A stretch of DNA of 64,000 nt, taken from positions 124,001-188,000 of the forward strand of contig NZ_MXQF01000006.1 of NCBI RefSeq assembly GCF_002165575.1. The letters are read 5' to 3'. The notes below the pieces were generated by a model. The model searched no databases, was not told the DNA's origin, and saw only the letters and a program-made list of their open reading frames with translations. The DNA is from Pseudoalteromonas sp. A601 (lineage in GTDB: Bacteria > Pseudomonadota > Gammaproteobacteria > Enterobacterales > Alteromonadaceae). Position numbers and translations under genes: made by a program. This document shows positions 29,532 to 38,524 of the stretch, piece by piece; positions within the stretch are counted from its first letter, which is position 1, and each line of letters starts with the position of its first letter.

Positions 29532-31016
29532 TTGACATTAAAGTATGCGTTCGTTTTTATTCTACTAACAATAGTGTTAACCGATGCAAGTGCAAAGCCG
29601 CTTGATGAAGCTTTGCCAGGTTCCAAACCAAACATTATTTTGGTTATGACTGATGACCAAGGCTTAGGGGATCTTTCCTTTACGGGCAACGAGATAGTAA
29701 ACACCCCTAATATTGATCGTTTTGCTAGCAACGCAGTGCGTTTTAACGATTTTCAAGTTAGCCCTACGTGCGCACCCACACGTGCTGCTTTAATGAGTGG
29801 TCTACCCCCCTTCAAAGTTGGTGTTACCCATACCATTTTACAACGGGAGCGTATGGCACTAGATGTGCTTACTCTGCCTCAGGCATTGCAATCTGCAGGG
29901 TATAAGACGGGATTGTTTGGCAAATGGCATTTGGGCGACGAAGCGCAATATTTGCCGCAAGCTCGTGGTTTTGACGAAGTATTAATGCACGGTGCTGGTG
30001 GAATTGGTCAAACTCGTTTAGGAGATTTTCCACCCAATAAAGATAATTTATATTTTGACAATGTATTGCTGCATAACGATACGATTGTTCAAACAGAAGG
30101 CTTTTGTACTGATTTGTTTTTTAGCGCAGCATTGTCGTGGATAAAAAAACAGCACTCGGCAAAGCAACCGTACTTCGCTTATGTCTCGCTAAATGCATCG
30201 CATGGACCTTATATAGCTCCTGAAAGTTACAAGAAACGCTTTTTAGATGCTGGATATGATGAGAAAACTGCTGGTCGCTATGGAATGATAGAGAATATTG
30301 ATGATAACGTCGGTCGCCTAATGTCGAAATTAGCACAATGGGGCGCATTAGATAATACACTCATTATATTTATGACCGACAATGGCATGTCTATGCCTCC
30401 TATGATTAAAAATGGCAAGAAAATCATACCGTTTAATGCGGGATTAAAAGGTCGTAAAAATTCTGCTTATCAAGGCGGTACAAAAGTTCCCATGTACTGG
30501 CAATGGCAAGGTGTACTCAATAAAAATATCGATATTAATGCTTTAACTGCTCATATTGACCTCTATCCAACATTAACTGTTTTAGCCGGTGCAAAGCTGC
30601 CTAAAAGCATGCAGCAGCTTGATGGGCGTTCATTAGTACCCTTATTAAATAATCCTAGAGCGTTATGGGATGATCGTAAGCTATTTTTTCATACTGGACG
30701 CTGGAAAGCGGGTGAAATGGAAGCGAATAAATACGGTAAATATGCAGTACGGACCGAGCGGTGGCGCTTGGTTAATAATACAGAATTATATGACCTTAAT
30801 GCAGACCCAGGGGAAACTAAAAATCTAGCATCACAGTACCCTAAAGTGGTAATTAGTCTTCGTAAAGCTTATGAAAAATGGTGGGAAGAGGCTGTTCCGT
30901 TAATGGTTAATGAAGGCCTACCTAAAGTGAAAGAAGCTGATTTACCACTGGTTAAACGATATTACCAACAACGAGAAAAAAGCGGAATAATACATTGGAG
31001 TCCAGATGAAAGTTAG
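29532..31016 (+). CDS. S1-family sulfatase, TTG start
   Basis: A 494-residue exported sulfatase. It starts at TTG 29532, behind a strong AGGAGGAG site at 29518-29525, giving signal peptide MTLKYAFVFILLTIVLTDASA. Motifs: VMTDDQGLGD, CAPTRAALMSGLPP with Cys80 as formylglycine precursor, GKWHLGDE, FMTDNGMSMP, YQGGTKVPMYWQW. It overlaps the next gene (GH29) by 11 bases, a sign of translational coupling. It differs from the others in the loop after the metal site (SFTGNEIVNTPN). Confidence 0.9.
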   Translation: MTLKYAFVFILLTIVLTDASAKPLDEALPGSKPNIILVMTDDQGLGDLSFTGNEIVNTPNIDRFASNAVRFNDFQVSPTCAPTRAALMSGLPPFKVGVTHTILQRERMALDVLTLPQALQSAGYKTGLFGKWHLGDEAQYLPQARGFDEVLMHGAGGIGQTRLGDFPPNKDNLYFDNVLLHNDTIVQTEGFCTDLFFSAALSWIKKQHSAKQPYFAYVSLNASHGPYIAPESYKKRFLDAGYDEKTAGRYGMIENIDDNVGRLMSKLAQWGALDNTLIIFMTDNGMSMPPMIKNGKKIIPFNAGLKGRKNSAYQGGTKVPMYWQWQGVLNKNIDINALTAHIDLYPTLTVLAGAKLPKSMQQLDGRSLVPLLNNPRALWDDRKLFFHTGRWKAGEMEANKYGKYAVRTERWRLVNNTELYDLNADPGETKNLASQYPKVVISLRKAYEKWWEEAVPLMVNEGLPKVKEADLPLVKRYYQQREKSGIIHWSPDES

Positions 31017-32580
31017 TAATAATTTATTTAAAGCCTCATGTTTAGTGACCCTCATGTGGTGTTGCCAAAGCACGTTAAGTGCTTACGCTCAGGAAATTAA
31101 CGATAATCAAACCCATTCTGAAAATAAGAACAAGTTGGTTGAGCCCAATTGGCAGTCTTTGGCAGAGAATTATCAAGTACCAGAATGGTTTGTGGATGGG
31201 AAAATAGGGATTTGGACCCATTGGGGGATTCCCTCAGCGATAGATGAAAATCGTCCTCATGATGGTTCTCACTATGGACGCAGAATGTACGGCACAGAAG
31301 GTTTTATCACTCCCTCTCCAAACCCTCAAAGAGATATGCAAACCACTGCTACCTTAACCGAGTGGCATACCAAACGATACGGACACCCTTCAAAGTTTGG
31401 CTATGAAAAGTTTATACCCACCTTTAAAGCTGAAAACTGGGATCCTGAGGGCTTAGTTAAATTTTTTAAAGACAATGGTGCTAGGTTTGTTATGCCAGTG
31501 GCGACACACCATGATAACTTTGATATGTACGACTCGTCTCATCCATGGAATGCGGTAGATATGGGCCCCAAGAGAGATACGATCCAGGAGTGGAAAAATG
31601 CAGCAACTAAGTTTGGCCTTAAGTTTGGCGTATCGACACATCTGTATTGGGCCCCCCGATTTTTTAACGCCGCTCGTCAATATCAGCAACCTAATACGTT
31701 AGAGTGGCAACTTTTTGCAATGGACTACCATCCAACAGAATTTGCATCCCAGGAATCTTGGAACAGACATTGGTTTGAGCGCAGTTGGGAATTGATAGAA
31801 AAATATAACCCAGATATGTTTAATAATGATTCACCTTATCCGTCTGATAAATTTGGCGATGTTTCTGGTGTGGCGTTATTTTCCGATTTCATTAATCGCG
31901 ATTTGATTGAAAATAACGGTAAACAAACGCGGGTGCTATCATTTAAAAACACCAAAGTGGATAAGGCCGCTTTTACGTACAATCTAGAGCGCGGAATGTT
32001 TGGTGAAATACAGGCGCAACCATGGATGTGGGCCACGGATGTTTCAGGTAACTGGTTTTATCGTAAAAATTTAATAACCAAAATGAGTGTACCTGTGTTA
32101 CTTGGTAACGCTGTTGATGCCATTAGCAAAAATGGCGTAGTAATGATGAATGTAGCATTGCGCGGTGACGGCACTTTACCAGCAGAACAAGCTGCCTATA
32201 TTCGTGCATTTGGCGACTGGATTAAAATTAATGGTGAAGGTATCTATGCTACGCGGCCCTGGAAAATTTTTGGTGAAGGCCCATTAAAGATTGTCACAAA
32301 GCGGGCAGGTGAAAACTTGAGAGCTTTTTCTGCTCAAGACATTCGCTTTACGCAAAAAGACAACAGTTTATTTGCCTTTGTACTTGCGCCACCCGAAAAA
32401 GACATTCAAATCAAAGCATTGAAAACGGGTGGGCTATTGGAGAAAGATATTCGCTCGATATCTATGCTTGGCTCAAACAGCAAGATTGACTGGCAGCGCA
32501 ACGAGCACGGACTGATTATAAAACTGCCTAAGACTTTACCGCAGCAACCTGTCATTGGGTTTAAGATTTTACTAAATTAA
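31006..32580 (+). CDS. GH29-family alpha-L-fucosidase (second copy, divergent)
   Basis: A 524-residue exported enzyme. Signal peptide to about SAYAQE. GH29-type features: KIGIWTHWGIPSAI, VMPVATHHDNFDMYDS with the His pair 168-169, YNPDMFNNDSPYPSD with Asp275 at the nucleophile position, WATDVSGNWFYRK, and VVMMNVALRGDGTLP in place of the usual NIGPxGDG. It is distinct from the fucosidase at 15673 and lacks that protein's C-terminal module. Its ATG lies within the end of the preceding sulfatase gene (11-base overlap), so the pair is probably made together. Linkage specificity is not readable, and activity on related sugars is possible. Confidence 0.88.
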   Translation: MKVSNNLFKASCLVTLMWCCQSTLSAYAQEINDNQTHSENKNKLVEPNWQSLAENYQVPEWFVDGKIGIWTHWGIPSAIDENRPHDGSHYGRRMYGTEGFITPSPNPQRDMQTTATLTEWHTKRYGHPSKFGYEKFIPTFKAENWDPEGLVKFFKDNGARFVMPVATHHDNFDMYDSSHPWNAVDMGPKRDTIQEWKNAATKFGLKFGVSTHLYWAPRFFNAARQYQQPNTLEWQLFAMDYHPTEFASQESWNRHWFERSWELIEKYNPDMFNNDSPYPSDKFGDVSGVALFSDFINRDLIENNGKQTRVLSFKNTKVDKAAFTYNLERGMFGEIQAQPWMWATDVSGNWFYRKNLITKMSVPVLLGNAVDAISKNGVVMMNVALRGDGTLPAEQAAYIRAFGDWIKINGEGIYATRPWKIFGEGPLKIVTKRAGENLRAFSAQDIRFTQKDNSLFAFVLAPPEKDIQIKALKTGGLLEKDIRSISMLGSNSKIDWQRNEHGLIIKLPKTLPQQPVIGFKILLN

Positions 32581-32592
32581 AGCGGCCAAGCT

Positions 32593-32635
32593 TGCAAGAC
32601 TGTGCCGCGTTTTTTGCAAACGCGCCAGTCTTGCA
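32593..32635. terminator. Bidirectional terminator between convergent genes
   Basis: TGCAAGACTG and CAGTCTTGCA form a 10-bp stem enclosing an inner CGCG-CGCG hairpin with a T6 run, between the GH29 stop and the convergent IclR gene's stop at 32640. Confidence 0.6.
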
Positions 32636-32639
32636 TTGC

Positions 32640-33416
32640 CTAAAAGCCACTATAGGTTTGTGCTAACTCCGAAAGTTCTGCGGCGGCTTCTCGAACATAA
32701 GATTCCGTTTCGGACAGGCTCAAGGAAATACCTTTTTCGACAATATAAGGGACGGTGATACACGCAATCACTTCTTTAGTTTTGCCCAGAAAAATGGGGA
32801 AAGATAGGTCAATTAAACCAGAAACAATGGGGCTTTGTGATCTCGCATGGCCCTTACTTAAAATCCGGCCAATCAATTCTTCACATTCATCACGATTAAA
32901 ATCGTTATCGGTTTTTTCGAACATATTTAGACTGTCTGCTCTGGCTTTTTCAGGCATATAAGATAGCAGCACTCTTCCTGAGCCTGTTTTATATAAATCA
33001 AGATGATGACCCACTCGAACAGATAAGCCAACAATACCAGGGCTCTGTACCCTGGCAATCACTACCATACGTTGCTGGTTTGCAACCGCGATATGACAAG
33101 ATTGCTTAATATCTGCAGACAGTTTATGCATAACCGGAAATGCCGCTTCTACTAACGTACCAACAGGGGGGACTTTCATCCCTAAATCAAATAACTTATT
33201 GGTTATGTGATATGAGTCACTCCCTTCATTTTTTGACAGATAGCCTCTATGCTCTAATGCCGAAATCATTCTATATATTTCACTTTTAGAGCGCTCTAAC
33301 GTCGTCGAGATTTTGGCAAGTGACATCGGCTCTTGGACTTCAGCCAATAGTTCTAAGATTTCAAATCCTTTCTCTAATGCCGGAGCAGAATAACTTCGTT
33401 TCTTTTTCTCTTCCAT
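32640..33416 (-). CDS. IclR-family transcriptional regulator
   Basis: A 258-residue cytoplasmic regulator. Residues of about 10-70 are the IclR winged helix (ALEKGFEILELLAEVQEPMS, then ISTTLERSKSEIYRMISALE and HRGYLSK). The rest is the effector-binding domain (AVANQQRMVVIARVQSPG; GLSVRVGHHLDLYKTGSGRV). IclR members such as KdgR repress sugar-acid and polysaccharide catabolism, inferred here for oligosaccharides of the locus. It is divergent from the TonB receptor gene, and a candidate dyad lies at 33448-33462, 32-46 bases upstream of its own start, which suggests autoregulation. The probable local regulator of the locus. Confidence 0.92.
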   Translation of the reverse strand: MEEKKKRSYSAPALEKGFEILELLAEVQEPMSLAKISTTLERSKSEIYRMISALEHRGYLSKNEGSDSYHITNKLFDLGMKVPPVGTLVEAAFPVMHKLSADIKQSCHIAVANQQRMVVIARVQSPGIVGLSVRVGHHLDLYKTGSGRVLLSYMPEKARADSLNMFEKTDNDFNRDECEELIGRILSKGHARSQSPIVSGLIDLSFPIFLGKTKEVIACITVPYIVEKGISLSLSETESYVREAAAELSELAQTYSGF

Positions 33417-33447
33417 CTGAAGGACAACCTCTAATTTAGTTTGTATA

Positions 33448-33462
33448 TAATATAGTGTTTCA
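33448..33462 (-). promoter_or_regulatory. Candidate IclR-type operator (autoregulation)
   Basis: TAATATA-G-TGTTTCA: one perfect half-site, one weak, just upstream of the IclR gene. Confidence 0.4.
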
Positions 33463-33570
33463 TATTCTACTAATGGTCAATAGTTATTCCTCTAGCCTAT
33501 GCTGCATTGTTAATAATGCGTTAAATTAAATTGCCAAAATTCAACCTGATGATCTTTTTTTAAACGCTTT

Positions 33571-33614
33571 ATAGAGGCTTAAACCTTAAAAAATAGAGGC
33601 TTAAACCTTAAAAA
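33571..33614 (+). repeat. Tandem 22-bp direct repeat
   Basis: Two perfect adjacent copies (33571-33592 and 33593-33614) of a 22-bp unit that starts ATAGAGGC and ends CCTTAAAAA, in the spacer between the divergent IclR and TonB-receptor genes. Otherwise the 33417-33800 spacer holds only the two candidate operators and AT-rich sequence. Confidence 0.9.
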
Positions 33615-33733
33615 CAGCCTTTTTAAGTAAATATATACTGCTGGGAATCGTACCCTAAGATATTGTAAATAATGTGTTTTATTTTTATTAAAAAATCATT
33701 TTAAAAAAATAACAAAAAAAACTGTTTTAAATG

Positions 33734-33748
33734 TGAAACATTGTTTAC
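33734..33748 (+). promoter_or_regulatory. Candidate IclR-type operator before the TonB receptor
   Basis: TGAAACA-T-TGTTTAC, a near-perfect dyad with the best left half in the window, 53 bases upstream of the receptor's start. Confidence 0.5.
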
Positions 33749-33800
33749 CATGTAAATAATAGGTAAGTGAATGAATGAAATTTATACAGGAGCACACACA

Positions 33801-36617
33801 ATGTCTTTGAGTTTTCATAAGAAGAAGAAGCTGACAATTGCTATATCAATGGCAATCTTCTCTACGGGCCTGTTAACTGCAAATATTGCTGCAGCGCAAG
33901 AGTCGAAACGGAAGGTTGCTGATCCAGAAGAATTTGAAGTGATTGAAGTTCAGGGGATTCTAGGTAGTTTAAAAGATGCTGCACAAATCAAACGCTATGC
34001 TGATACCGTTGTTGATGCAATCAGTGCTGAAGATATCGGTGAGTTTTCTGATGACTCGATTGCCGGTGCAATCCAACGGATTCCAGGTGTTCAAATAGAA
34101 ACAGATGATGCTGGTACCGACGGTGACCGTGTTTCTATCCGTGGTCTTGGCCCAGAGTTTGTAAACTCGACGATTAACGGGCGCCGGTTATTATCATCAG
34201 GTAATGAAGGACGAAATCTACGCAAAATGAATTTTAATGCCTTCCCGCCAAGTGTTTTATCTGGTGTGAAGGTAACGAAAGGATCAACAGCTAGCCGTCC
34301 TGAAAGCGGTTTAGCGGGCCAAATTGATTTAGAGACAATGAAGCCGTTGGATGTAAAAAAACTAAGAAAGAAGAGCAGTTATTCGACAATCGGTGTTCGA
34401 GCTGGTTTAAATGATATTGATGATGAAATTGGTTTTCGCGTGAATGCACTGAGTGCATTTCGTAATGAAGATAAGGATCTAGGTGCTTATTTTGCGCTTG
34501 TAGCAAGTGAGGAAAAAAATGCACGAGACCAAGCAAGAATTAATTGGGGGGACGATTTAGCAATTGAGCAAGTAACAAATGGTGTAAGTGAAACTATAAA
34601 CGCTAGAGCACCAAGAAATGTCACCTTAAACCCCATTCGTGAATCCCCCACACGCGTGGCATTTGCAACGGGCATTCAATACCAGCCGAATGAAGATGTA
34701 GATATTAACTGGGATTTAATGTATTCGCACTACAACAATAAATCTCATCGTAATCAGTTTCAATTAAATATAAACCAAAATAGAGTTTGGCGACGTACTG
34801 TATTTGATCAATCTGAAGCTGGAAATCCAGCTGTAGTGGTTGATGATAATGGCACTGTTCGTTATGCTAATTTTGCTCAGTCTGATCTTGAGGATCAGGG
34901 TCTAGCCGCTAGAACAACGTCAACACAGTTTGACAACGAAACAAAAAATTTAGTGACTGGGATCAATGTTGATTGGATAGTAAACGACGTCCTTACTGCA
35001 AATTTTGATGCCTACGTTTCTACTCTTGACTACACGCAAGATTTACGTTTTGTTCGGTTTGAAAAAGAGCTAGATCCAGCTACATTTATCTATGATGGAA
35101 CGGGTAGTTTACCTAATACTACCGCACCCGATGCCCATGTGCTTGAGGGATGGGAGTATTCGAATGCATCTATTCGAGAAATTGCTACCGATGGTACAAA
35201 CTATGGACTAACTGCTGCTTTTAATTACGCTATTGACAATAACCGGTTTTTCTCTTCTGTTGATTTTGGGGCTCACTTTGATAGAACGGATATCGATGCA
35301 AGACGCACAGGTGATGGTTCAAGAGTAAATGTGTTAAATGAAGATGGCTCTATACTGCTAGATGAAGATGGCGAGCCAGTATTTAATGTGGATGCTAATA
35401 AATTAAGTGACTTCCCTGATGAAATGGTAAGCGCTGCTTTAATCGGTAATACATTGCCCGAAGCTTTTTTGGGTGGTGAAGGCTTTTCACCTACAGGCTA
35501 TTTCATTCCTCTTTATTCATCTGCCGTTACCATTGACCCAAGAATCGCAACTAATAGCTGGGATGAGTTAGGTGTCGACCCTATGCAGTCCTATGAGATG
35601 GTTGAAGATATTTATGCGCTTTATGCCCAAGCAAACTTGTACACAGAAGTATTTGATTTACTTTTAACGGGTAACGTTGGTATACGTGCAGTTTATACCG
35701 ATAATGAAGCAACTGCCTTGCAGGAGATTGAACTACCGGGTAATGAATTTTCTGAAGAAATAGTTACAACCGTTAATGACTATTGGACATACCTGCCCAG
35801 TCTGAATTTAAAGCTTGCTTTAAATGATGACATGGCCCTGCGCTTAGCTTTATCACGGACGATGTCCCGCCCTGATTATCAAGATACTGCGCCAATAAAC
35901 AGAATTAGGTTAGATGACGAGGGGACTGATAATTCTGCTGTTATAGGCAACCCATCATTGAAGCCTATGAGCTCACAAAATCTAGATGTTACCTTTGAAT
36001 GGTATTCGCAATATGATGGCGCATTCGTATTAAGTGGTTTCTATAAAGAAATCGATGACTTTATCATCAGAGATAGAATCCCAGATCAGCCTTTACCTGG
36101 TTACGAAGGTCTTTGGGAGCTAACTACGAATGTTAACTTCTCAGATGGTACTGCCGAAGGTGTTGAAATCGGTTTACTACAACCACTTGAAAAGTTAGTG
36201 CCCGCTCTAGCTGGTTTTGGTTTCTCAGTAAACTATACCTATGTTGATTCTGAATTTGATGAAGACGTGGGTGATGCGGGTTTTGGTTTCCCAGGCTCAT
36301 CTAAAGATAACTTCAACTTTATTGGCTTTTATGAAGCCGATTGGTACTCCATACGAATGGCATATACCTATCGCAGCTCTTTCTTCCGTTCTTTAGGAGG
36401 AACAGGTTCACAATCAAGCACTTCTCGTTTTAGTGGCGAACAAGAAAAGCTAAACCTAAACCTTAGCCTTAAACCGATGAAAAATGTATCTGTTAGGTTA
36501 AGTGCCAATAATATAACAGGCGAAAAACGTCGTGACTTTTATGGCGATGAATCTACTTTCTTAGATTACTTCGATCGTGGAAGAACTTACTCTGTTTCAG
36601 TTAACTATAGATTTTAA
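33801..36617 (+). CDS. TonB-dependent outer-membrane receptor
   Basis: A 938-residue receptor for active import of glycan oligosaccharides across the outer membrane, powered by TonB. I chose ATG 33801 (MSLSFHKKKKLTIAISMAIF) because AGGAG precedes it and a signal peptide follows to about IAAAQ. After FEVIEVQGILGSL comes the plug domain (SIAGAIQRIPGVQIE; RVSIRGLGPEFVNSTINGR; LAGQIDLETMKPLDV), then the barrel with an aromatic C-terminus, SVSVNYRF. Length is typical for carbohydrate-type receptors of Alteromonadales, which work without SusD. It is followed by a surface lipoprotein and a sulfatase in the same direction. Substrate is inferred from context only. Confidence 0.95.
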   Translation: MSLSFHKKKKLTIAISMAIFSTGLLTANIAAAQESKRKVADPEEFEVIEVQGILGSLKDAAQIKRYADTVVDAISAEDIGEFSDDSIAGAIQRIPGVQIETDDAGTDGDRVSIRGLGPEFVNSTINGRRLLSSGNEGRNLRKMNFNAFPPSVLSGVKVTKGSTASRPESGLAGQIDLETMKPLDVKKLRKKSSYSTIGVRAGLNDIDDEIGFRVNALSAFRNEDKDLGAYFALVASEEKNARDQARINWGDDLAIEQVTNGVSETINARAPRNVTLNPIRESPTRVAFATGIQYQPNEDVDINWDLMYSHYNNKSHRNQFQLNINQNRVWRRTVFDQSEAGNPAVVVDDNGTVRYANFAQSDLEDQGLAARTTSTQFDNETKNLVTGINVDWIVNDVLTANFDAYVSTLDYTQDLRFVRFEKELDPATFIYDGTGSLPNTTAPDAHVLEGWEYSNASIREIATDGTNYGLTAAFNYAIDNNRFFSSVDFGAHFDRTDIDARRTGDGSRVNVLNEDGSILLDEDGEPVFNVDANKLSDFPDEMVSAALIGNTLPEAFLGGEGFSPTGYFIPLYSSAVTIDPRIATNSWDELGVDPMQSYEMVEDIYALYAQANLYTEVFDLLLTGNVGIRAVYTDNEATALQEIELPGNEFSEEIVTTVNDYWTYLPSLNLKLALNDDMALRLALSRTMSRPDYQDTAPINRIRLDDEGTDNSAVIGNPSLKPMSSQNLDVTFEWYSQYDGAFVLSGFYKEIDDFIIRDRIPDQPLPGYEGLWELTTNVNFSDGTAEGVEIGLLQPLEKLVPALAGFGFSVNYTYVDSEFDEDVGDAGFGFPGSSKDNFNFIGFYEADWYSIRMAYTYRSSFFRSLGGTGSQSSTSRFSGEQEKLNLNLSLKPMKNVSVRLSANNITGEKRRDFYGDESTFLDYFDRGRTYSVSVNYRF

Positions 36618-36623
36618 TGTGAT

Positions 36624-36654
36624 TTTGCAGGTGCTTTATAAAAACACCTGCAAA
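36624..36654 (+). terminator. Hairpin after the TonB receptor
   Basis: TTTGCAGGTG and CACCTGCAAA form a 10-bp perfect stem with an 11-base loop, 7 bases after the stop. No downstream T-run, so it may be partial or may stabilise the message. Confidence 0.5.
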
Positions 36655-36733
36655 TAAATTAATGGTTAATTGCATTATGTGAAATTAATTAAATACTAAA
36701 TTGTAAATATAAAACAATAATTTAGGACATAAA

Positions 36734-38413
36734 ATGAATAATTTAAAAAGTATTTTTACGGTATCGGCACTTGTTTTAGCACTAAGTGCTTGTGGCGGGG
36801 ATTCTGAAAACCAACTCAATGTAGAGGGTGGGGTGTCTCTATCAGGCCAAACAATGTCTGGTGAAACATTGTCGGCAACAGTTCGTGATGTTAATGGGGT
36901 CAATGAATCTGCCATATCATATCAATGGTTAGCCGACGGGGTTGCAATTTCAGGTGCTAACTCAAGCAATTATTTACTAACTGACAACGAGGTAGACACT
37001 ACTATAACGGTAGTCGCAAGCTATACTGATAATGACAATTTTGCTGAAGAAGTTACATCAGCTGCAACAGACGCGATTGAAGCTATTCCTGTAAATGTTG
37101 AAGGCACAGTCGAAATTACAGGTACTGTTGAATCAGGACAGCAATTAACGGCCACAGTGACTGATGATAATGGATTCTCACTTGAAAATGTTAGCTACAC
37201 TTGGAAAGCTGACACAGATATTATAGGTTCGGATTCATCAACAGTCATTTTGACCAATGACGAAGTTGGCAAAACGGTTACGGTTACTGTTAGCTATATT
37301 GACGATGAAGCGTTTTCTGAAAATATTACGTCTGACGCTACGGCTGCTGTTGCACCTATACCTCCTACCGATGCAGAATTTTCTGGCGATTTAAGCGCTA
37401 CGATTTTCTCTAGTGAGACTGAAAGTACTACGGGTACAGCGATTGTTACCGACATTAATGAAGGTGAAGATTCATTCGAAGAATTAAATGATATAACAAC
37501 AACTTACGGTGTTTTTAGCATAACAGAAAGCGGTGCTTGGACATATACTTTAGATACCAGCAATGCAACGGTTGCAGGGCTGACGAGTACGGATGATGAT
37601 TTAGTCGATACGATTTTAATCACTTCTTTCGATGGTACGGTAGGCACGCTACTTATTAATGTTACTGCTGCTGAGCTTGTTCCCACTAAGGTAGTGAAAA
37701 TATCGGACACTAACACTAATACCAGTACAATCGCCAACAATAATGGTGATGGTGAGTTAAAGAAGATAATTGGAGCTGACCATATTGTAGCTGGAAAAAT
37801 GACCTTCTCATTCAAATTTGAATTAGGTGAAAATTTTGATCCTGCGACTGAGCTTACGACTGAAACACAAAGTCCACGCGTTGGTATATATGGTGACAGA
37901 GACAATTTCCCAAGAGCATTAGTTGAATTAAGGTTTCATAAAGAGGGTGATATTGCGATCCGTGACGGTGGTAGTCAAATTTTGATTGACCAAAAATTCG
38001 AATTAGGTGAGTGGGTTGATGTTGCAATAACATGGGATACAACGAATGCTGATGGTACAACTCCACCTATTATGAACATAACAATTGATGACACACCTAT
38101 AAGCAGTTCAGACCCAGCATTAGTGATAACGAATGGTTCTTATTCTTCCCTTACAAGTCATCCAGGTGATGTTGAAAATGGTGTGTTAAATACAGTATTT
38201 AGATTAGGTTTAAAAAACGAAGTGGTGACCGATGGCGCATATTACATTGATGACTTAAAAATATACTCTGATTTAGACGGTACAACTATAGCATTTGAAG
38301 ATGACTTTGAAGCTTTCGCTGAAAATACGCAACTTAGCAGTGAGACGTCTACATATGAAGAGAGTTCAAATGAAGCGATTATTGTCACGCAGCAAGTAAT
38401 GCCTAAGATTTAA
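36734..38413 (+). CDS. Surface lipoprotein with Ig-like repeats and LamG-like C-terminus
   Basis: A 559-residue lipoprotein, lipobox LALSACGG (Cys near residue 20). Two Ig-like repeats of about 90 residues follow (SYQWLADGVAISG and SYTWKADTDIIGS mark equivalent strands), then a VCBS/cadherin-like segment (TYGVFSITESGAWTYTLDTS) and a C-terminal jelly-roll of about 230 residues (KMTFSFKFELGENF; GEWVDVAITWDT; YYIDDLKIYSDLDG) like LamG or lyase-type carbohydrate-binding folds. No catalytic residues are evident. Placement right after the TonB receptor fits a glycan-binding partner that delivers substrate, doing the job of SusE/F proteins in Bacteroidetes; this is inference. Confidence 0.82.
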   Translation: MNNLKSIFTVSALVLALSACGGDSENQLNVEGGVSLSGQTMSGETLSATVRDVNGVNESAISYQWLADGVAISGANSSNYLLTDNEVDTTITVVASYTDNDNFAEEVTSAATDAIEAIPVNVEGTVEITGTVESGQQLTATVTDDNGFSLENVSYTWKADTDIIGSDSSTVILTNDEVGKTVTVTVSYIDDEAFSENITSDATAAVAPIPPTDAEFSGDLSATIFSSETESTTGTAIVTDINEGEDSFEELNDITTTYGVFSITESGAWTYTLDTSNATVAGLTSTDDDLVDTILITSFDGTVGTLLINVTAAELVPTKVVKISDTNTNTSTIANNNGDGELKKIIGADHIVAGKMTFSFKFELGENFDPATELTTETQSPRVGIYGDRDNFPRALVELRFHKEGDIAIRDGGSQILIDQKFELGEWVDVAITWDTTNADGTTPPIMNITIDDTPISSSDPALVITNGSYSSLTSHPGDVENGVLNTVFRLGLKNEVVTDGAYYIDDLKIYSDLDGTTIAFEDDFEAFAENTQLSSETSTYEESSNEAIIVTQQVMPKI

Positions 38414-38452
38414 TAAGCGTAGGTATCACATTTAATTTTAATATTGACCAAT

Positions 38453-38481
38453 TAGCGCTAGTTTTATAGCGCTATTTTTTT
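38453..38481 (+). terminator. Rho-independent terminator
   Basis: TAGCGCTA twice forms an 8-bp stem with loop GTTTTA, followed by seven T. Classic form, 39 bases after the lipoprotein stop, so the next sulfatase may have its own promoter or depend on read-through. Confidence 0.85.
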
Positions 38482-38524
38482 ATATATTAAGTGAATATTT
38501 AGAAGGTTTTAGGATAAATATAAA

